A DNA stretch of 64,000 nucleotides from Phytophthora hibernalis. Lineage: Eukaryota; Oomycota; Peronosporomycetes; Peronosporales; Peronosporaceae. Numbering within the stretch: position 1 is the first letter of the stretch; every line of letters starts with the position of its first letter. Positions 33,949 through 45,105 of the stretch are shown here, one piece after another. The notes below the pieces were generated by a model. That model was not told where the DNA came from. It worked only from the letters and a program-made list of their open reading frames with translations, and did not search any database. The stretch lies in the NCBI GenBank assembly GCA_012656075.1, contig JAAKBF010000229.1:485563-549562 (forward strand), written 5' to 3'. The position numbers and the translations under genes are program-made.

Positions 33949-36900
33949 ATGGAGGACGAGAGCTTGTCGAGCGTGGACCAGTTCCTACGCGACAACGGCC
34001 TGAGCTTCTCGGACCCGGGCGTGGGTCTGCGCTCCGAGGACGAGGACGAGCTGCTGCTCAGTGACGCGGACGAGCGCGCGCCGCCCACGCGCAGCCCCAG
34101 CGACTCGCCGCGTTTCGTGCTGCTGGAGGACGCGGATCTGCTGCTGGGGGACGAGGACCAAGAGCAGGACGAGCGACTGAGTGGGGACAGGACGAGTGAG
34201 CGACCGCAGGACGAACAGCTGCAGGACGAGCAGGAGCAGGACTCGCTGGACAGGTCCATGCTCTTCGGGGGCTCGCAGCTGTCGGTGACGCCCCCAGACA
34301 CCCGCCCAGTGTGGCCTCGTCCTCGTCCCTACTGGAGCTGCAGTACAGGCAAGGGGGACTTTTGGCCTATCAGATGACGCCCCAGCAGGAGAGGGACATG
34401 GTCTCGGCGGCCTCTTCCTCGGGTTCGTCTGGGAAGGTGCTGGATGAGGAACTGAATGACGCACTGGGCGTGTCTCTGGGTGATGGAATGATGAGTGCGG
34501 CTTCAGGAGGGGAGAAGAGGAGAGCAGACAGGAGCAGGTCCAGGAGCTCCAAGACGCAGCGAGTTCTGTTTACAGGGGACGAGGAGTCAGAGCAGTCGAG
34601 AGACAGAAGCGTCCGTGAGGAGGTCCACAGTTCTGGAATTGAGTGGAGTGGGCCTCGAAGTGGCAGTGACAGCCAGTCGCTGCACGAAGAGAAGCAGGAG
34701 GAGAATGACGATGAAAGCGTCGTTGGGGCGAGACACGATGACGTTCTGAGTGAAAAGAGGAAGGGGATTGGGACGGACTCAATGACTTGCTGCGGAAAAA
34801 CGGACTTCCAGTAGTTCGATTTCATCGTGTCGGCTCAGGAGAAGTGCTTCCGGACCGAAACTCGCTCTTCAGTGTAATTCATGATTTTGGTATGCAGCTG
34901 AAGCGAAAGAATGAGGTAGGAGCACGGACACTTATTGTATGAATGATGAGCTGGTGCTGACTGGCTTACGTTTTGTAGACCATCGAAGACCTGGTACTAG
35001 CGTCCAAACGGAATTCAAGACTAGAAAGCAGACGAGAGGGAGAGCTTCAGACCATCGAGAAAAAGAACGCGGACATGCTACGAGGTTTGGAAAAGGCAAA
35101 AGCGGAAATTCAGCGTGTGACGGTGAGCTTTATCCTGGTGTTGAAAGCATGGACGGGTTCTAATTCTTATACACAACTCGTCTGTAGGCTTTGCAGAAGA
35201 CGGAAAGTGAAAATGCAGAGCGATCATCCAAAAGCTGAAGAACTCATGCATTCGACTTCAGCAGCAACTGAAGGTTAGCGAGCACCGAGTGAAAGCCAAA
35301 GAGGTCATTGTGGAGAGGATGCAGGTCAAGCTTCAGCAACAAGTGGACAAGGAGGATATGAACAAGATGCGAGACCGTCGCGCATTCCGTAACCTTCAGG
35401 ACCGAGACCCGCGCCGTGCCAATCCACGCGATATCCAGGCTCTTGAAGCAATTGGTGTGTATGAAGCGCAACGCGAGCAGATGCAGGAAGAAATTGATCA
35501 CTTGAAATCTCATGTGGCTGCGCTCAACAGCGAGCTTCGCGATAAGGACAACTTGATTGCACGCCAGTGTAGCGCAGCGCTGAGATCTGAGCCACCGGTT
35601 TGGGACGAGTGTTTGGACGAAAGCGGTGTGGAGCGTGCATCTGGATCCCAGTTTCACAGATACCGTCCAACGTCATCTGTTGCTTCAGATGAAGTGATGC
35701 TGGAACAACTCGAAGCAGCCAGACGCGAGCAAGAGGTGGCTGCAGCTAAGCTGCGTCATCGCGAGGCCGTCATGATAAAGAAGGTTTCGATGATTGAGCA
35801 AGAGCTGTTGGCCGCCCGTGAGACGATCGGCGAACTGAAAGAGGAAAATGCGAATCTAACTCTGGAGGCGGAGTCTCGTCCAAGTATCCGTGATTACCGA
35901 ATGAGTCAGCGGCGCATTCATCAGCTGGAGAGACAGGTGGCCGAGAATAAGCTCGCTTTGGAGGAGGCCAGTGATATCAATGAGTTACGTAAGTACATGG
36001 GAACGAAGGAGCTCGTTGAGCGAGATCGTTTGAATCACCGACTTCATCTCAATCGGCTCAACACGCTTCCTCGCGAGACAACACTGGAAGTAGTGAAACA
36101 TGTTTGCCGAGTGCTTCATCTAACAGACATTACCCTCATTGCCCCGAGTCTCGATAAGCTTTGCAGTGTCGTCGCAGCAGTCCCGCGCATGGAGAAATTC
36201 ATCCGTGATGTATGTGGATTCGTATTTCTGCATGTGAACGACAACGCCGAGACGAAAGATTCAGCAAGCGCCAGGTTCGAGCTGGAGCAGGTGCTTCCGA
36301 CGCTGCAGCAGTGGATGATGGAGCGAAGGAAATTGCATGCTTTGGAGGGGTTCAAAGCATCGATTATCACAGAGCTTTGCAAGCGGACGGTTCACCCAGG
36401 CATCCTCAACGATAATGAAGATGGCAAGGAGAGCGAGACTCTGCCCAGCCATCCGACGACCTTATCTCGCGCTGTTCATATCGTCTCAGAGCTGGTGGAG
36501 CTCGAGAAATGTGTCATACATCATCGGGAAATCTACACGCAAGCTGCCGTGGAAGTGGAGGTAAGGCTGGCTCAGAAAGTGGGTGTATATATTGCCTTGA
36601 CCCAGTGTATTTGTCGTTTGCATCTTTCAGCGGCGTCCAAATGTGTTGATCAATCAGATTGTCAGGCACTTCTCACACCTCTTCCAAGTCAAGAGTATTG
36701 AGGGGGTTCTTCCGAAAATCAACGTAAGATATTATGATGTGGTGTCGGCGCATTTGAATTGGTCCTAACTGTTTGCTTTTTCACCGCTGCGTGAAATGGA
36801 TCTGATAGGAAACCTATTTGTTCGTAAATGAGATGAAGAACTTCCTGCACGCTGTCCGCGACCTTCTTTATCTAGGTGAATATTGTACCTCGTCTGGGAT

Positions 36901-37337
36901 TGATTATTCTGGAGCGCGTTTTTGCTGACTTTAACAACTGTTACGGTCGTGCAGAGAAAGATACATCGTTGGTGCACTGCTTGAATGTTATTCGTGAACG
37001 GCTTCAAGATAATACCACCAACCCCGCTCATGCACAACAATCAGATAAACACGATGGCGCTGGCACGAACCAGGAGAATGCCTACAGCGGCAATACCCCG
37101 AACTTTGTCGTAGAAAGGCGTCGATCACAGCCGAGTGGTAACGTTGCTGGTAATGCCGAAGCAAACCTTGTAGGCGTTCGGCAAGTACGGGAAATGAGCA
37201 TCCTGGTACGGGAGCTGAAGCGTGAGCTGGGTGCAGTCACGATAGAACAAATCCTGCCGAGGACGAAGCGCTTGATGGAACTCTTGAGTCTGTCGATTCA
37301 TAATGCTGATCCAGAAGACGACGAGAAATATGAATAA
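33949..37337 (+). CDS. CEP70: CEP70-like centrosomal coiled-coil protein
   Basis: ATG 33949 opens MEDESLSSVDQFLRDNGLSF. The N-terminal 280 residues are acidic and low-complexity, with one-base shifts near 34306 (C run) and 34770 (G run). Then WDGLNDLLRKNGLPVVRF near 34775-34830 matches the conserved Trp-containing start of CEP70 (the 'WESINVLL' region). Introns: 34916-34978, 35123-35187, 36561-36630 and 36724-36808. A long coiled coil fills 35190-36000 (KLKNSCIRLQQQLKVSEHRV; SRPSIRDYRMSQRRIHQLER). The C-terminus has the family's conserved end: VLINQIVRHFSHLFQVKSIE, GVLPKIN, ETYLFVNEMKNFLHAVRDLL. A shift (one extra G) lies near 36875. Stop 37335-37337. CEP70 organises microtubules at the centrosome or basal body, which would suit flagellated zoospores. 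Confidence 0.75.
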
Positions 37338-37736
37338 ATCTTGTGGCTACATTTTCCACGGCCTTACACGACTGACGAAACAAAAGACGCGATTAGTGCA
37401 AGCTGTATGTGCGTGTCGATGTGCATCGGCTAGGCATGGGCTTACATGTACTGGCACACTTCAAAGTATGATATCAAGACGAAGGACTGTGTTGCGTTTC
37501 AAATGCCCAAGAATTCATCTAGCTGCTCCTGCAGAGTTCTAAGTTGCTTTTGGGAAATGCCGTCACGAAGCCGTTCCTCTGATGCATTGCAAGTTCGCGT
37601 AGCATTGACCTTGGACTTCAAACTCGTTGCTTGGTGGAGTGGGTAATGTCTTGGCATAATTACACTTGGAACAGTTCTGCTGCGAAGGTACCAGTCATTT
37701 CTTGGATGTGTGTGTTTGAAGGGTAAAGAGGGCGCT
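37338..37736. other. Intergenic region between CEP70-like gene and the palindrome
   Basis: No firm gene. On the minus strand about 37640-37520 reads NASEERLRDGISQKQLRTLQ, a short coiled-coil-like stretch, but without start or neighbours to support a gene. Confidence 0.35.
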
Positions 37737-39033
37737 TAGATTTTCATTGTCTAGACTGTAGATGCTATCTCTGCTGCTCAAGAAGACACGGCTCCGCTAT
37801 CGTGATACTGCAGACATCCAACTTCTCCTTGACGATGGAGATCGGGAGGGGTGTGGACTGCTCCATCATCGAGTAGCTGAACGGGAGCTCGTCTTTCGGA
37901 GACTGGCAAGACCCCACTAGGACGACAAGGCTTCCAGCCCGTGAAGGGTGGAACACGCCGTACAGCGCCACTTGAACAAGTCCGAGCACGGCGTTGACGC
38001 TTGATGGCACGATCAGAAACAAGTCGTCCACGAGGACGCCGTAGACCACCCACAGCAAGTTGTTGATAGTCCCCGCGAGGATCATCGCGAACGGCAGCGA
38101 GGCTGAAGACCGTGTTTGCAGCACGACCCTGATGGCAGCGAGGGGCGACGCGTACAGCGCGAGACTGGAAACCACCGCGATGATACCGATGACCCACGTC
38201 ATGGCTTGCTGTGACTGCTGGAACAGCCCACCCTTGCCCAGCACGGCGTACAGCGTTACCACCGCATTGCAGAGTAGCGCGATGGTGCATGTTCTGAAGA
38301 CGGATCTGCGATCCGTTGCCCATCGGATGTACACCGTGAGGAAGAGGACACTCAGCGCGTCGCCGATAGCATAGGTCGTGAGTACGGGGAACTCGTTGTC
38401 CGTGACGTAGCCGTACAGCATCCTGGAAATACGCGGAATTGAACAGAGTTAGTCGCGGTGGATTAACTACGGTATTAGCTTTCACTCGTTCGTCGTACCA
38501 GATGTGGTTGCAGACCCAGAGCGTTGCGAACGGCAGAATGGACGCGTTGCCAACGTCGCGGTGTCGGTGGATTCGGTACACGGCTGATGAAGGGCTGGCA
38601 CACATGTACAGCGCCGACAGCGTCGTGACCACGCGCATGACGTCAATGAACGAAACCCCATGGATCTTGAGTGCGCGACGGCGGGCGTACAGCCGAATGG
38701 CGTGTGCTGCGAAGACGCAGCGACTTGAGCTGAAGCAGGTTGATTGGCAAGTGGACATCGGCGAAGGCGTAGTGGTGCTTGTTCAAGTCGGTCGCAGAAG
38801 GTGGTGAGAGTGGCAACTCGTCTTGTGTGGCAGCCTCCGGCCGGATCGAGATCGAGAAACCACTCGCTCCCGATGGCGCCACTCCTGGTTTTCACTGCTT
38901 GTCGACGGATCGCCCAGCTCGTTGTTTGCCCTCGCATGCAGCTGACCATTCATTCGCACCTCTCCGCCCGCAAATGGACACCTCGCAGCTAATCCCAAGC
39001 GGGTCACCTCTCAGCTAATCCCGGGCCACCATG
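37737..39033. repeat. Left arm of a large inverted repeat (1,297 bp)
   Basis: The reverse complement of 37737-39033 matches 39708-41004 over the full 1,297 bp. The only difference I found by eye is one base (left ATCGGT versus right GTCGGT in sense orientation, near 38188/40553). The mapping is position p to 78741 minus p. Confidence 0.95.
37765..38758 (-). CDS. SWEET sugar transporter (MtN3/saliva family), left copy
   Basis: On the minus strand, exon 1 (from 38758 or a later Met such as 38638) reads HGVSFIDVMRVVTTLSALYM, ASPSSAVYRIHRHRDVGNAS and ILPFATLWVCNHIW, the first MtN3 repeat with its Pro-containing helix 1. An intron at 38423-38498 (GTACGA...TTCCAG) splits the Trp codon. Exon 2 (38422-37765) continues MLYGYVTDNEFPVLTTYAIG, then the second MtN3 repeat (SLALYASPLAAIRVVLQTRS, SLPFAMILAGTINNLLWVVY, GLVQVALYGVF). 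Seven membrane helices are expected, acting in sugar efflux or uptake across the plasma membrane. The exact start is uncertain: an alternative N-terminal frame (MAPSGASGFSISIRPEAATQ) lies just upstream. Confidence 0.85.
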
Positions 39034-39707
39034 AACCAAGACCGAATACCTCGTGAAGCGTGCAAGTCGTGTACAGTATGCGATGGCGGATAATATGTGA
39101 CGAGGCTTACTATAATAACCCTGGTTTTCCCCATTATCACCTGGAAACGATCTGACAAGAGACAAGAGAAACGCCGCACAATTTTTTCATGCGCGGACAC
39201 CGGACTGCGGGTGGAAGCGGTGATAACGCCTTTGCTTTCGAGCAGCATCTGAGAGTTCCGTTCGGCTGGAGACGTTATTCATCGAACGCTGAAGTTTGCA
39301 CTCGATCGATTTCGTTAGTGAAGGCTAACCACTATCACGACGCGCATGCAAAAACTTGTGCGGCGTTTCTCCTGTCAGATCGTTTCCGGACAGATAAGGT
39401 GACAATGCCCTAGGTAATGGGGCAAGGGAGACACGCGGCTTGCACGAAATAGAGGACCTCTTTAAAACAAAACAAAAAGACGCGACTTGCACGCATTCGC
39501 CTAGGCGTGAGTGCCTATCAATCTCGCAGGCTTTCAGCATCGCCATGACCCTCGCGTACTGGTGGTCGTTCGGAATATCCGGCGCGTGGCGTCAGTACTG
39601 TAGAGCCTGGTCTCCGGCACTGCGCCACATGTGGACGCACATCGGTTCATACTCGTTTACGATCCTCCCGTTCCTGTCTCTGTTGTGAATCTTCTCTTGG
39701 TGAGCCC
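39034..39707. promoter_or_regulatory. Palindrome spacer / shared divergent promoter of the SWEET pair
   Basis: 674 bp between the identical arms; both SWEET genes are transcribed outward from it. It contains a diverged inverted repeat: 39143-39195 (GGAAACGATCTGACAAGAGA ... TTTTTTCATGCGCG) against 39341-39387 (CGCGCATGCAAAAACTTGTG ... CAGATCGTTTCC). No ORF in it has support. Confidence 0.6.
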
Positions 39708-41004
39708 CATGGTGGCCCGGGATTAGCTGAGAGGTGACCCGCTTGGGATTAGCTGCGAGGTGTCCATTTGCGGGCGGAGAGGTGCGAATGAATGGTCAGC
39801 TGCATGCGAGGGCAAACAACGAGCTGGGCGATCCGTCGACAAGCAGTGAAAACCAGGAGTGGCGCCATCGGGAGCGAGTGGTTTCTCGATCTCGATCCGG
39901 CCGGAGGCTGCCACACAAGACGAGTTGCCACTCTCACCACCTTCTGCGACCGACTTGAACAAGCACCACTACGCCTTCGCCGATGTCCACTTGCCAATCA
40001 ACCTGCTTCAGCTCAAGTCGCTGCGTCTTCGCAGCACACGCCATTCGGCTGTACGCCCGCCGTCGCGCACTCAAGATCCATGGGGTTTCGTTCATTGACG
40101 TCATGCGCGTGGTCACGACGCTGTCGGCGCTGTACATGTGTGCCAGCCCTTCATCAGCCGTGTACCGAATCCACCGACACCGCGACGTTGGCAACGCGTC
40201 CATTCTGCCGTTCGCAACGCTCTGGGTCTGCAACCACATCTGGTACGACGAACGAGTGAAAGCTAATACCGTAGTTAATCCACCGCGACTAACTCTGTTC
40301 AATTCCGCGTATTTCCAGGATGCTGTACGGCTACGTCACGGACAACGAGTTCCCCGTACTCACGACCTATGCTATCGGCGACGCGCTGAGTGTCCTCTTC
40401 CTCACGGTGTACATCCGATGGGCAACGGATCGCAGATCCGTCTTCAGAACATGCACCATCGCGCTACTCTGCAATGCGGTGGTAACGCTGTACGCCGTGC
40501 TGGGCAAGGGTGGGCTGTTCCAGCAGTCACAGCAAGCCATGACGTGGGTCGTCGGTATCATCGCGGTGGTTTCCAGTCTCGCGCTGTACGCGTCGCCCCT
40601 CGCTGCCATCAGGGTCGTGCTGCAAACACGGTCTTCAGCCTCGCTGCCGTTCGCGATGATCCTCGCGGGGACTATCAACAACTTGCTGTGGGTGGTCTAC
40701 GGCGTCCTCGTGGACGACTTGTTTCTGATCGTGCCATCAAGCGTCAACGCCGTGCTCGGACTTGTTCAAGTGGCGCTGTACGGCGTGTTCCACCCTTCAC
40801 GGGCTGGAAGCCTTGTCGTCCTAGTGGGGTCTTGCCAGTCTCCGAAAGACGAGCTCCCGTTCAGCTACTCGATGATGGAGCAGTCCACACCCCTCCCGAT
40901 CTCCATCGTCAAGGAGAAGTTGGATGTCTGCAGTATCACGATAGCGGAGCCGTGTCTTCTTGAGCAGCAGAGATAGCATCTACAGTCTAGACAATGAAAA
41001 TCTA
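39708..41004. repeat. Right arm of the large inverted repeat (1,297 bp)
   Basis: Mirror image of 37737-39033. The outer ends (TAGATTTTCATTGTC) and inner ends (CATGGTGGCCCGGGATTAGC) match exactly, then homology stops abruptly on both sides. Confidence 0.95.
39983..40976 (+). CDS. SWEET sugar transporter (MtN3/saliva family), right copy
   Basis: Mirror copy of the left SWEET gene. Exon 1 starts at 39983 or a later Met (40103: MRVVTTLSALYMC). Intron 40243-40318. Exon 2 40319-40976 with stop TAG at 40974-40976. The protein differs from the left copy by one residue in the second MtN3 repeat (WVVG here, WVIG in the left copy). Both copies keep intact frames, unusual in this window, and intact membrane segments, so both may be functional. 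Confidence 0.85.
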
Positions 41005-41509
41005 GGTGCTTCATTTTCTCAATGACTGAACTACGTATACTAATACTTAGTATCATGCAAAGCGGTCGCCACCGACTGCAGTATCAAGTTCACTGCCACC
41101 ACTAGCAACGGTAGCAGCAACAGCAGCGACGAGCGCTCGTTCACCGCAGCCGTTGGCAACAGCCCGCGGCCGCCGTCTTTATCTTTAGTCTTCGGGCGCC
41201 AAAATGTGAGCCGCTATTGAAATGACGTACTAATTAGATAGTACGTGGGGTGCAAAATGGGTGTGGGATTGACGGTTCCCCAAGCTACGCCGGATGGTTG
41301 CATTCGTCGACAACTTGTTGCACCAAGATGTTGGATGATGACTAATAAGAGAAAGATACTCGCGAACAGCTGGGGGAAGTGGTCTGCACGATAAATCAAG
41401 CGATGTAAAGTCTCGATTGCTCGAGTCTCACACTATACAACGAAGGATATGTACATATATTCCATCTTCACTAGTGCTAATAAATATGTCGAAAGTCTCT
41501 CCGTGGCGG
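41005..41509. other. Intergenic region right of the palindrome
   Basis: No supported gene. A short + strand open stretch near 41050-41215 (SIKFTATTSNGSSNSSDERS) is low complexity. The region also holds the 3' end of the minus-strand coiled-coil gene transcript. Confidence 0.4.
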
Positions 41510-42188
41510 CTACAGCAACTTGGTGTTGCGCTCAGCGAGTCGCTGCCTCACCAGCTCGAAGACGCCATTGCGGCCTAAAATGCAGCAAATCTGGGAACTC
41601 TTCTTGTACAGCGCCTGTCTTTCCTGCAGTAGCGCAGTAGATCGAGTCGTCGACTGCTGAAGCTGCTGCTCGTGGCACGTGCGAGCGCCACTCAGCAGCT
41701 TGAGCATGTTCTCCTCTTCCTCGCGCTCCTCGCTCATGTCCATCAGGGCCGATGCCGTATCTGCCACAGTTGGCACGTTGCCAGCCTCGAGCTCACGCAC
41801 GAACTCGTCGATGGCTTCGAGGCGGTCGCAGCAGTCGGCGATGTCGTCGGTGTAGGTTTCCACCTCCTCGTAGTCTTCCTTGATCGCCCGCGCCAAGTCA
41901 TCCAACTCGACGTCGATCTCGTGCATGCGTGCCATCGCGGCCTTGAGCTCCAGCACTAGCGCGTAGTTGGTCACCGATGCCAATGGAGGAATATCCATTT
42001 GCTTCGCGTAGTGAAGAAGAACGGCTTGTCTTGCTTGAGGAAAATCGGGAACTGAGACCAGCAGCAGTATCAGCTGTGCCGCTGGTCTCCTACTCAACAA
42101 CCAGCTGAACCTACGATTGACATGTCGTCAAGGAAGGTGGTGGTGACTCGCTTGGATGGCGGCGACTTGATGGCGCAAGAATCCTCAT
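41510..42188 (-). CDS. Small coiled-coil protein, function unknown
   Basis: ATG at 42188 gives exon 1 (MRILAPSSRRHPSESPPPSL...), then an intron at 42030-42114 (GTAGGT...CAAG) that joins in frame to QAVLLHYAKQMDIPPLASVT. The rest is helical: ARMHEIDVELDDLARAIKED, DDIADCCDRLEAIDEFVREL and a Glu-rich coil (MSEEREEEENMLKLLSGART) up to the stop at 41510. Total about 199 residues. I do not recognise the family; the size and coiled-coil layout resemble small scaffold subunits of trafficking or kinetochore complexes. Exon 1 is less certain than exon 2. Confidence 0.55.
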
Positions 42189-42689
42189 TAGCTAAGCCGA
42201 AGTGTTTTCAAATCACATGCTCAGCCACGTAATGGACCAGACGTCTTCTGTAACATGTATTTCGCCAGAACAGAGCGCGATGGTTATTTTAATACATGTA
42301 CCAGTACTCAATGCTATACAACCACTCTCGATCTTGACCAGAAATATGTTTTTAGCTAAAACATACTCCCATGGAGCACATATTATTAGTATTGAGCTCA
42401 CGCTCACTAGCGAGCGAGCCGGCCTACCTTGCGCTACATGTACATGTGATTTAGTAAAATTGTCGGACACTTCTGTGTGTGTCATAAGTCATGAACGGCA
42501 TCCGTGTGTGCGCTTCGCGGTTTGTACAGGTAGTTCGAGGCACAGGAAGCAAAAGCGTCTAAAACCGATAAATGACATTCACCGATATGGATGAAAGCAA
42601 GAATTCGCTGCCTAGATCGTTATCCAAACCATTATCTAATAACAAGTTTGATCGCGTTCTAACGTTAGGAAGGTTTTGACATGCAAAAA
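42189..42689. other. Intergenic, no gene seen
   Basis: AT-rich with short open frames only. TACATGTACATGT-like palindromes occur near 42435. Confidence 0.4.
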
Positions 42690-43286
42690 ATGGGGCCGTG
42701 CAGTAGAAATGCATGAACCACAAAACTTTCGCTCGCGCTATGTGCGACTTGATATTATCGATACCGGTATTATTGTGAATTCCGGCAAATTTGCCGAATA
42801 AGGTCTATTGCGTTGGGTCGATATTATCGACTCGATAAAGATCGACCCAATACAAAATCCAAGTGAAATCACTTGTTTTGGTTGTTCTGTTAAGTACGAA
42901 TCCGACTACGGCCTTTCTATCGGCCCCGATAGTAAAGCCAAGTGAACGATTCGCCGCCGGTTTGCCGGGGTCGATTTACGAATCGAACACAATCCAGTTT
43001 TGAGTAGAACTCACAATATCAAGTCGTGATTTGACCCAGCGAAGATATTACAGTACGGTAATATGTTTACACTTTCCAAGTGAAATTAATGTTTGAAAGG
43101 CTTTGCAAAGCTTTAATTATCTGATTGGTACAAATCGATGTTTATAGATTCTAGCAAGTTATAAAATTTAACGACTGAGGCAAATTACTGTATCGATATT
43201 ATCAAGTCGTGATCTGACTGAGCGCAGATAGTGCGAACAAAAGTTTTGTGGTTGCATGAATTCTACAAGTGCACGGCCTCATTATT
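42690..43286. mobile_element. MITE-like element with about 80-bp terminal inverted repeats
   Basis: The left end (GGCCGTGCAGTAGAAATGCA ... ACCACAAAACTTT ... CTTGATATTATCGATAC, about 42693-42766) is matched in reverse complement by the right end (about 43192-43280: GTATCGATATTATCAAG ... AAAGTTTTGTGGT ... GTGCACGGCC). About 600 bp, no coding capacity, AT-rich core with internal repeats of ATATCAAGTCGTGAT. No clear target duplication was found by eye. Confidence 0.6.
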
Positions 43287-43908
43287 GTATCATTTTATGA
43301 TACATGTAACTTGAGTAAACTCTCAGCATCCTCGTTTTGTTTTCTAGTGAGGGACATTGCTGTCACTTAGATTCCTAACGGCGTCCGATGTCCGCTCTAA
43401 CTATTGCCCCTGTGCCAATTGTTAGCTTTCCCGGTCCAGGCTTGCGCCTTGCCGGTCTCCTTGATGGCAGTCGGCCACGGCATCCACTTGTGCCGTGTCA
43501 TCCATTTGTTCATACCGAGGGTTCATGTCTATCTCCATGGTTGCGTAGTTGATTTGTACCTCCTTGCAAGGTATGCTAGACGCTCGCTCTGTCCTTCATC
43601 ACAACCCTCGCCAACTGTTCCACCATGGTATTATTGTCCCGCCGATGCAAATGCCACCCTTGGAGAACCAGTCGATCCGCAAGCCTGCGACTCCTCCTGT
43701 ACACCGACAGAAGTATCTTTGTTGTCAGCGGGCTCCGTCGCCTCTGCTACTTAGGGGCGTTCCTAACCGGTTCATGCTCGAGGCATGATCCTCTATCACA
43801 CCTTCTGATTGGCTATCCAAAATACAGATGGTGCTTCAGTACCCGGTGACCTTGGGCCTGGATCATTCCCCATTCTCGGATCACAGGTAATCACAACACT
43901 CGCCTGTA
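43287..43908. other. Region upstream of Harbinger transposase
   Basis: Several short ORFs on the + strand (for example 43549-43788) without recognisable domains. Possibly the 5' end of the Harbinger element; no terminal inverted repeat identified. Confidence 0.35.
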
Positions 43909-45033
43909 ATGAAGGTTGCGACCTTGGTTTTGATCACCTCTGCAGTTATCGTCGTCCGGAAGCGTGGAGGCCCGCGCAAGGACATCATACCTCGTAAGCG
44001 TTTGGATTGGGTACGACACCGCGAGCGCCTGCTGCTTGAAGGCCAGTTCAAGCCATACTATCGCATGAGTGCCGATGCGTTTGACGAGTTGGTACGACAC
44101 GTTACACCTGCACTTCTGCGCGATGAGGTGCAATCGCGCTGTAGAACTGGAACGGAGCCGATCACGGTTGTAAATATGATGCAGATGACTATCTCGTGGC
44201 TGGCTGGAGGAACCTTTCACAACATGCGGGTGCTTGCGGGCGTTAGCACGTCTGCCTTTTACGCCATTGTTGTCGAAGTAATGGAAGCCATTTGCGCACA
44301 TCCACGGTTCCTTATTGTTGCACTTGTATCTGACACATTTGCGATAGAATCAGCGGCCAGCGCTTTCGCGTCAATTAGCTCGAAGAATATTCTGACAGGT
44401 TGCGTCGGTTGTGTGGATGGTTGGCTCTGTGCAATAAAAGCTCCAAGCTCTGATGAAGTTCCTGACGTCGCGACTTTTTCAGGTCACTATCTGACGTATG
44501 GAATAAATGTGTAGGCCATGAGTGACGCTTCGTGTAAATTTACTGGCTATTCTTTCAATTCGCCGGGCAAGACTGCCGACAGTGTCGCGTTTAAATAGTG
44601 GCCATTGAGTCTGGAGATAGCTAACCTCCCGTTCGGTCAATATTTGATTGAGAATAATGCGTACTTGCTTTCGTCAACAATGCTCGTGCCTTTCACAAAA
44701 CCTGAGATGAAAGTACAGACTCACGCGAATTCCAACGCAGCCTCGGACTACAATTTCTACCTCTCGCAACTCCGTGTACGCATCGAGATGTCATTTGGAT
44801 AACTCGTGAATAAATGGCGTATATTTCAAAGGTCTCTAGCGGTCGACTTCATGCATACTGGTCTTGTCATCAAGACGTGCATGAAGTTACACAATTTCTG
44901 CATTGACGATCAAGTACAAACGGCGGGGCCCTGCGGAACGTTGATGTTGCGCTACGAGATTTCAACGCCCTCGAAGACTGCGAATATTCAGCTACTGTCG
45001 CAGAAGAACAAGATACACCAAGCATTAAGGTGA
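43909..45033 (+). pseudogene. PIF/Harbinger transposase (DDE_Tnp_4), dead copy
   Basis: One single frame runs from about 43909 to TGA 45031-45033, interrupted by TAG 44512-44514, TAG 44596-44598 and TAA 44800-44802. N-terminal helical part: YYRMSADAFDELVRHVTPAL, MMQMTISWLAGGTFHNMRVL. Catalytic region: GCVGCVDGWLCAIKAPSSDE (first Asp), FGQYLIENNAYLLSSTMLVP (where GDNAY with the second Asp is expected, here ENNAY) and LRVRIEMSFG (Glu). The missing Asp and three nonsense codons mean it cannot act. No frameshift is seen, so this copy looks truly decayed by substitution. Confidence 0.75.
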
Positions 45034-45105
45034 GAAATGGGCATATACTACGTCAGGTAGTTATGGAGCACGTCCAGAATCACAACCTGTCACGTCCCTG
45101 AGTTT

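Noticed and set aside
36860..36885. Intron acceptor TATCTAG before GTGAATATT in the CEP70-like gene
   Set aside because: The sequence before it (NEMKNFLHAVRDLLYL) is conserved coding sequence of the family; a one-base insertion explains the frame change better.
38060..38374. ORFs opposite the SWEET exon 2
   Set aside because: Shadows of a well-conserved membrane protein on the other strand.
42124..42234. Short + strand ORF MSSRKVVVTRLDGGDL opposite the coiled-coil gene's first exon
   Set aside because: Only 36 codons, no neighbours; the spliced minus-strand gene explains the region.
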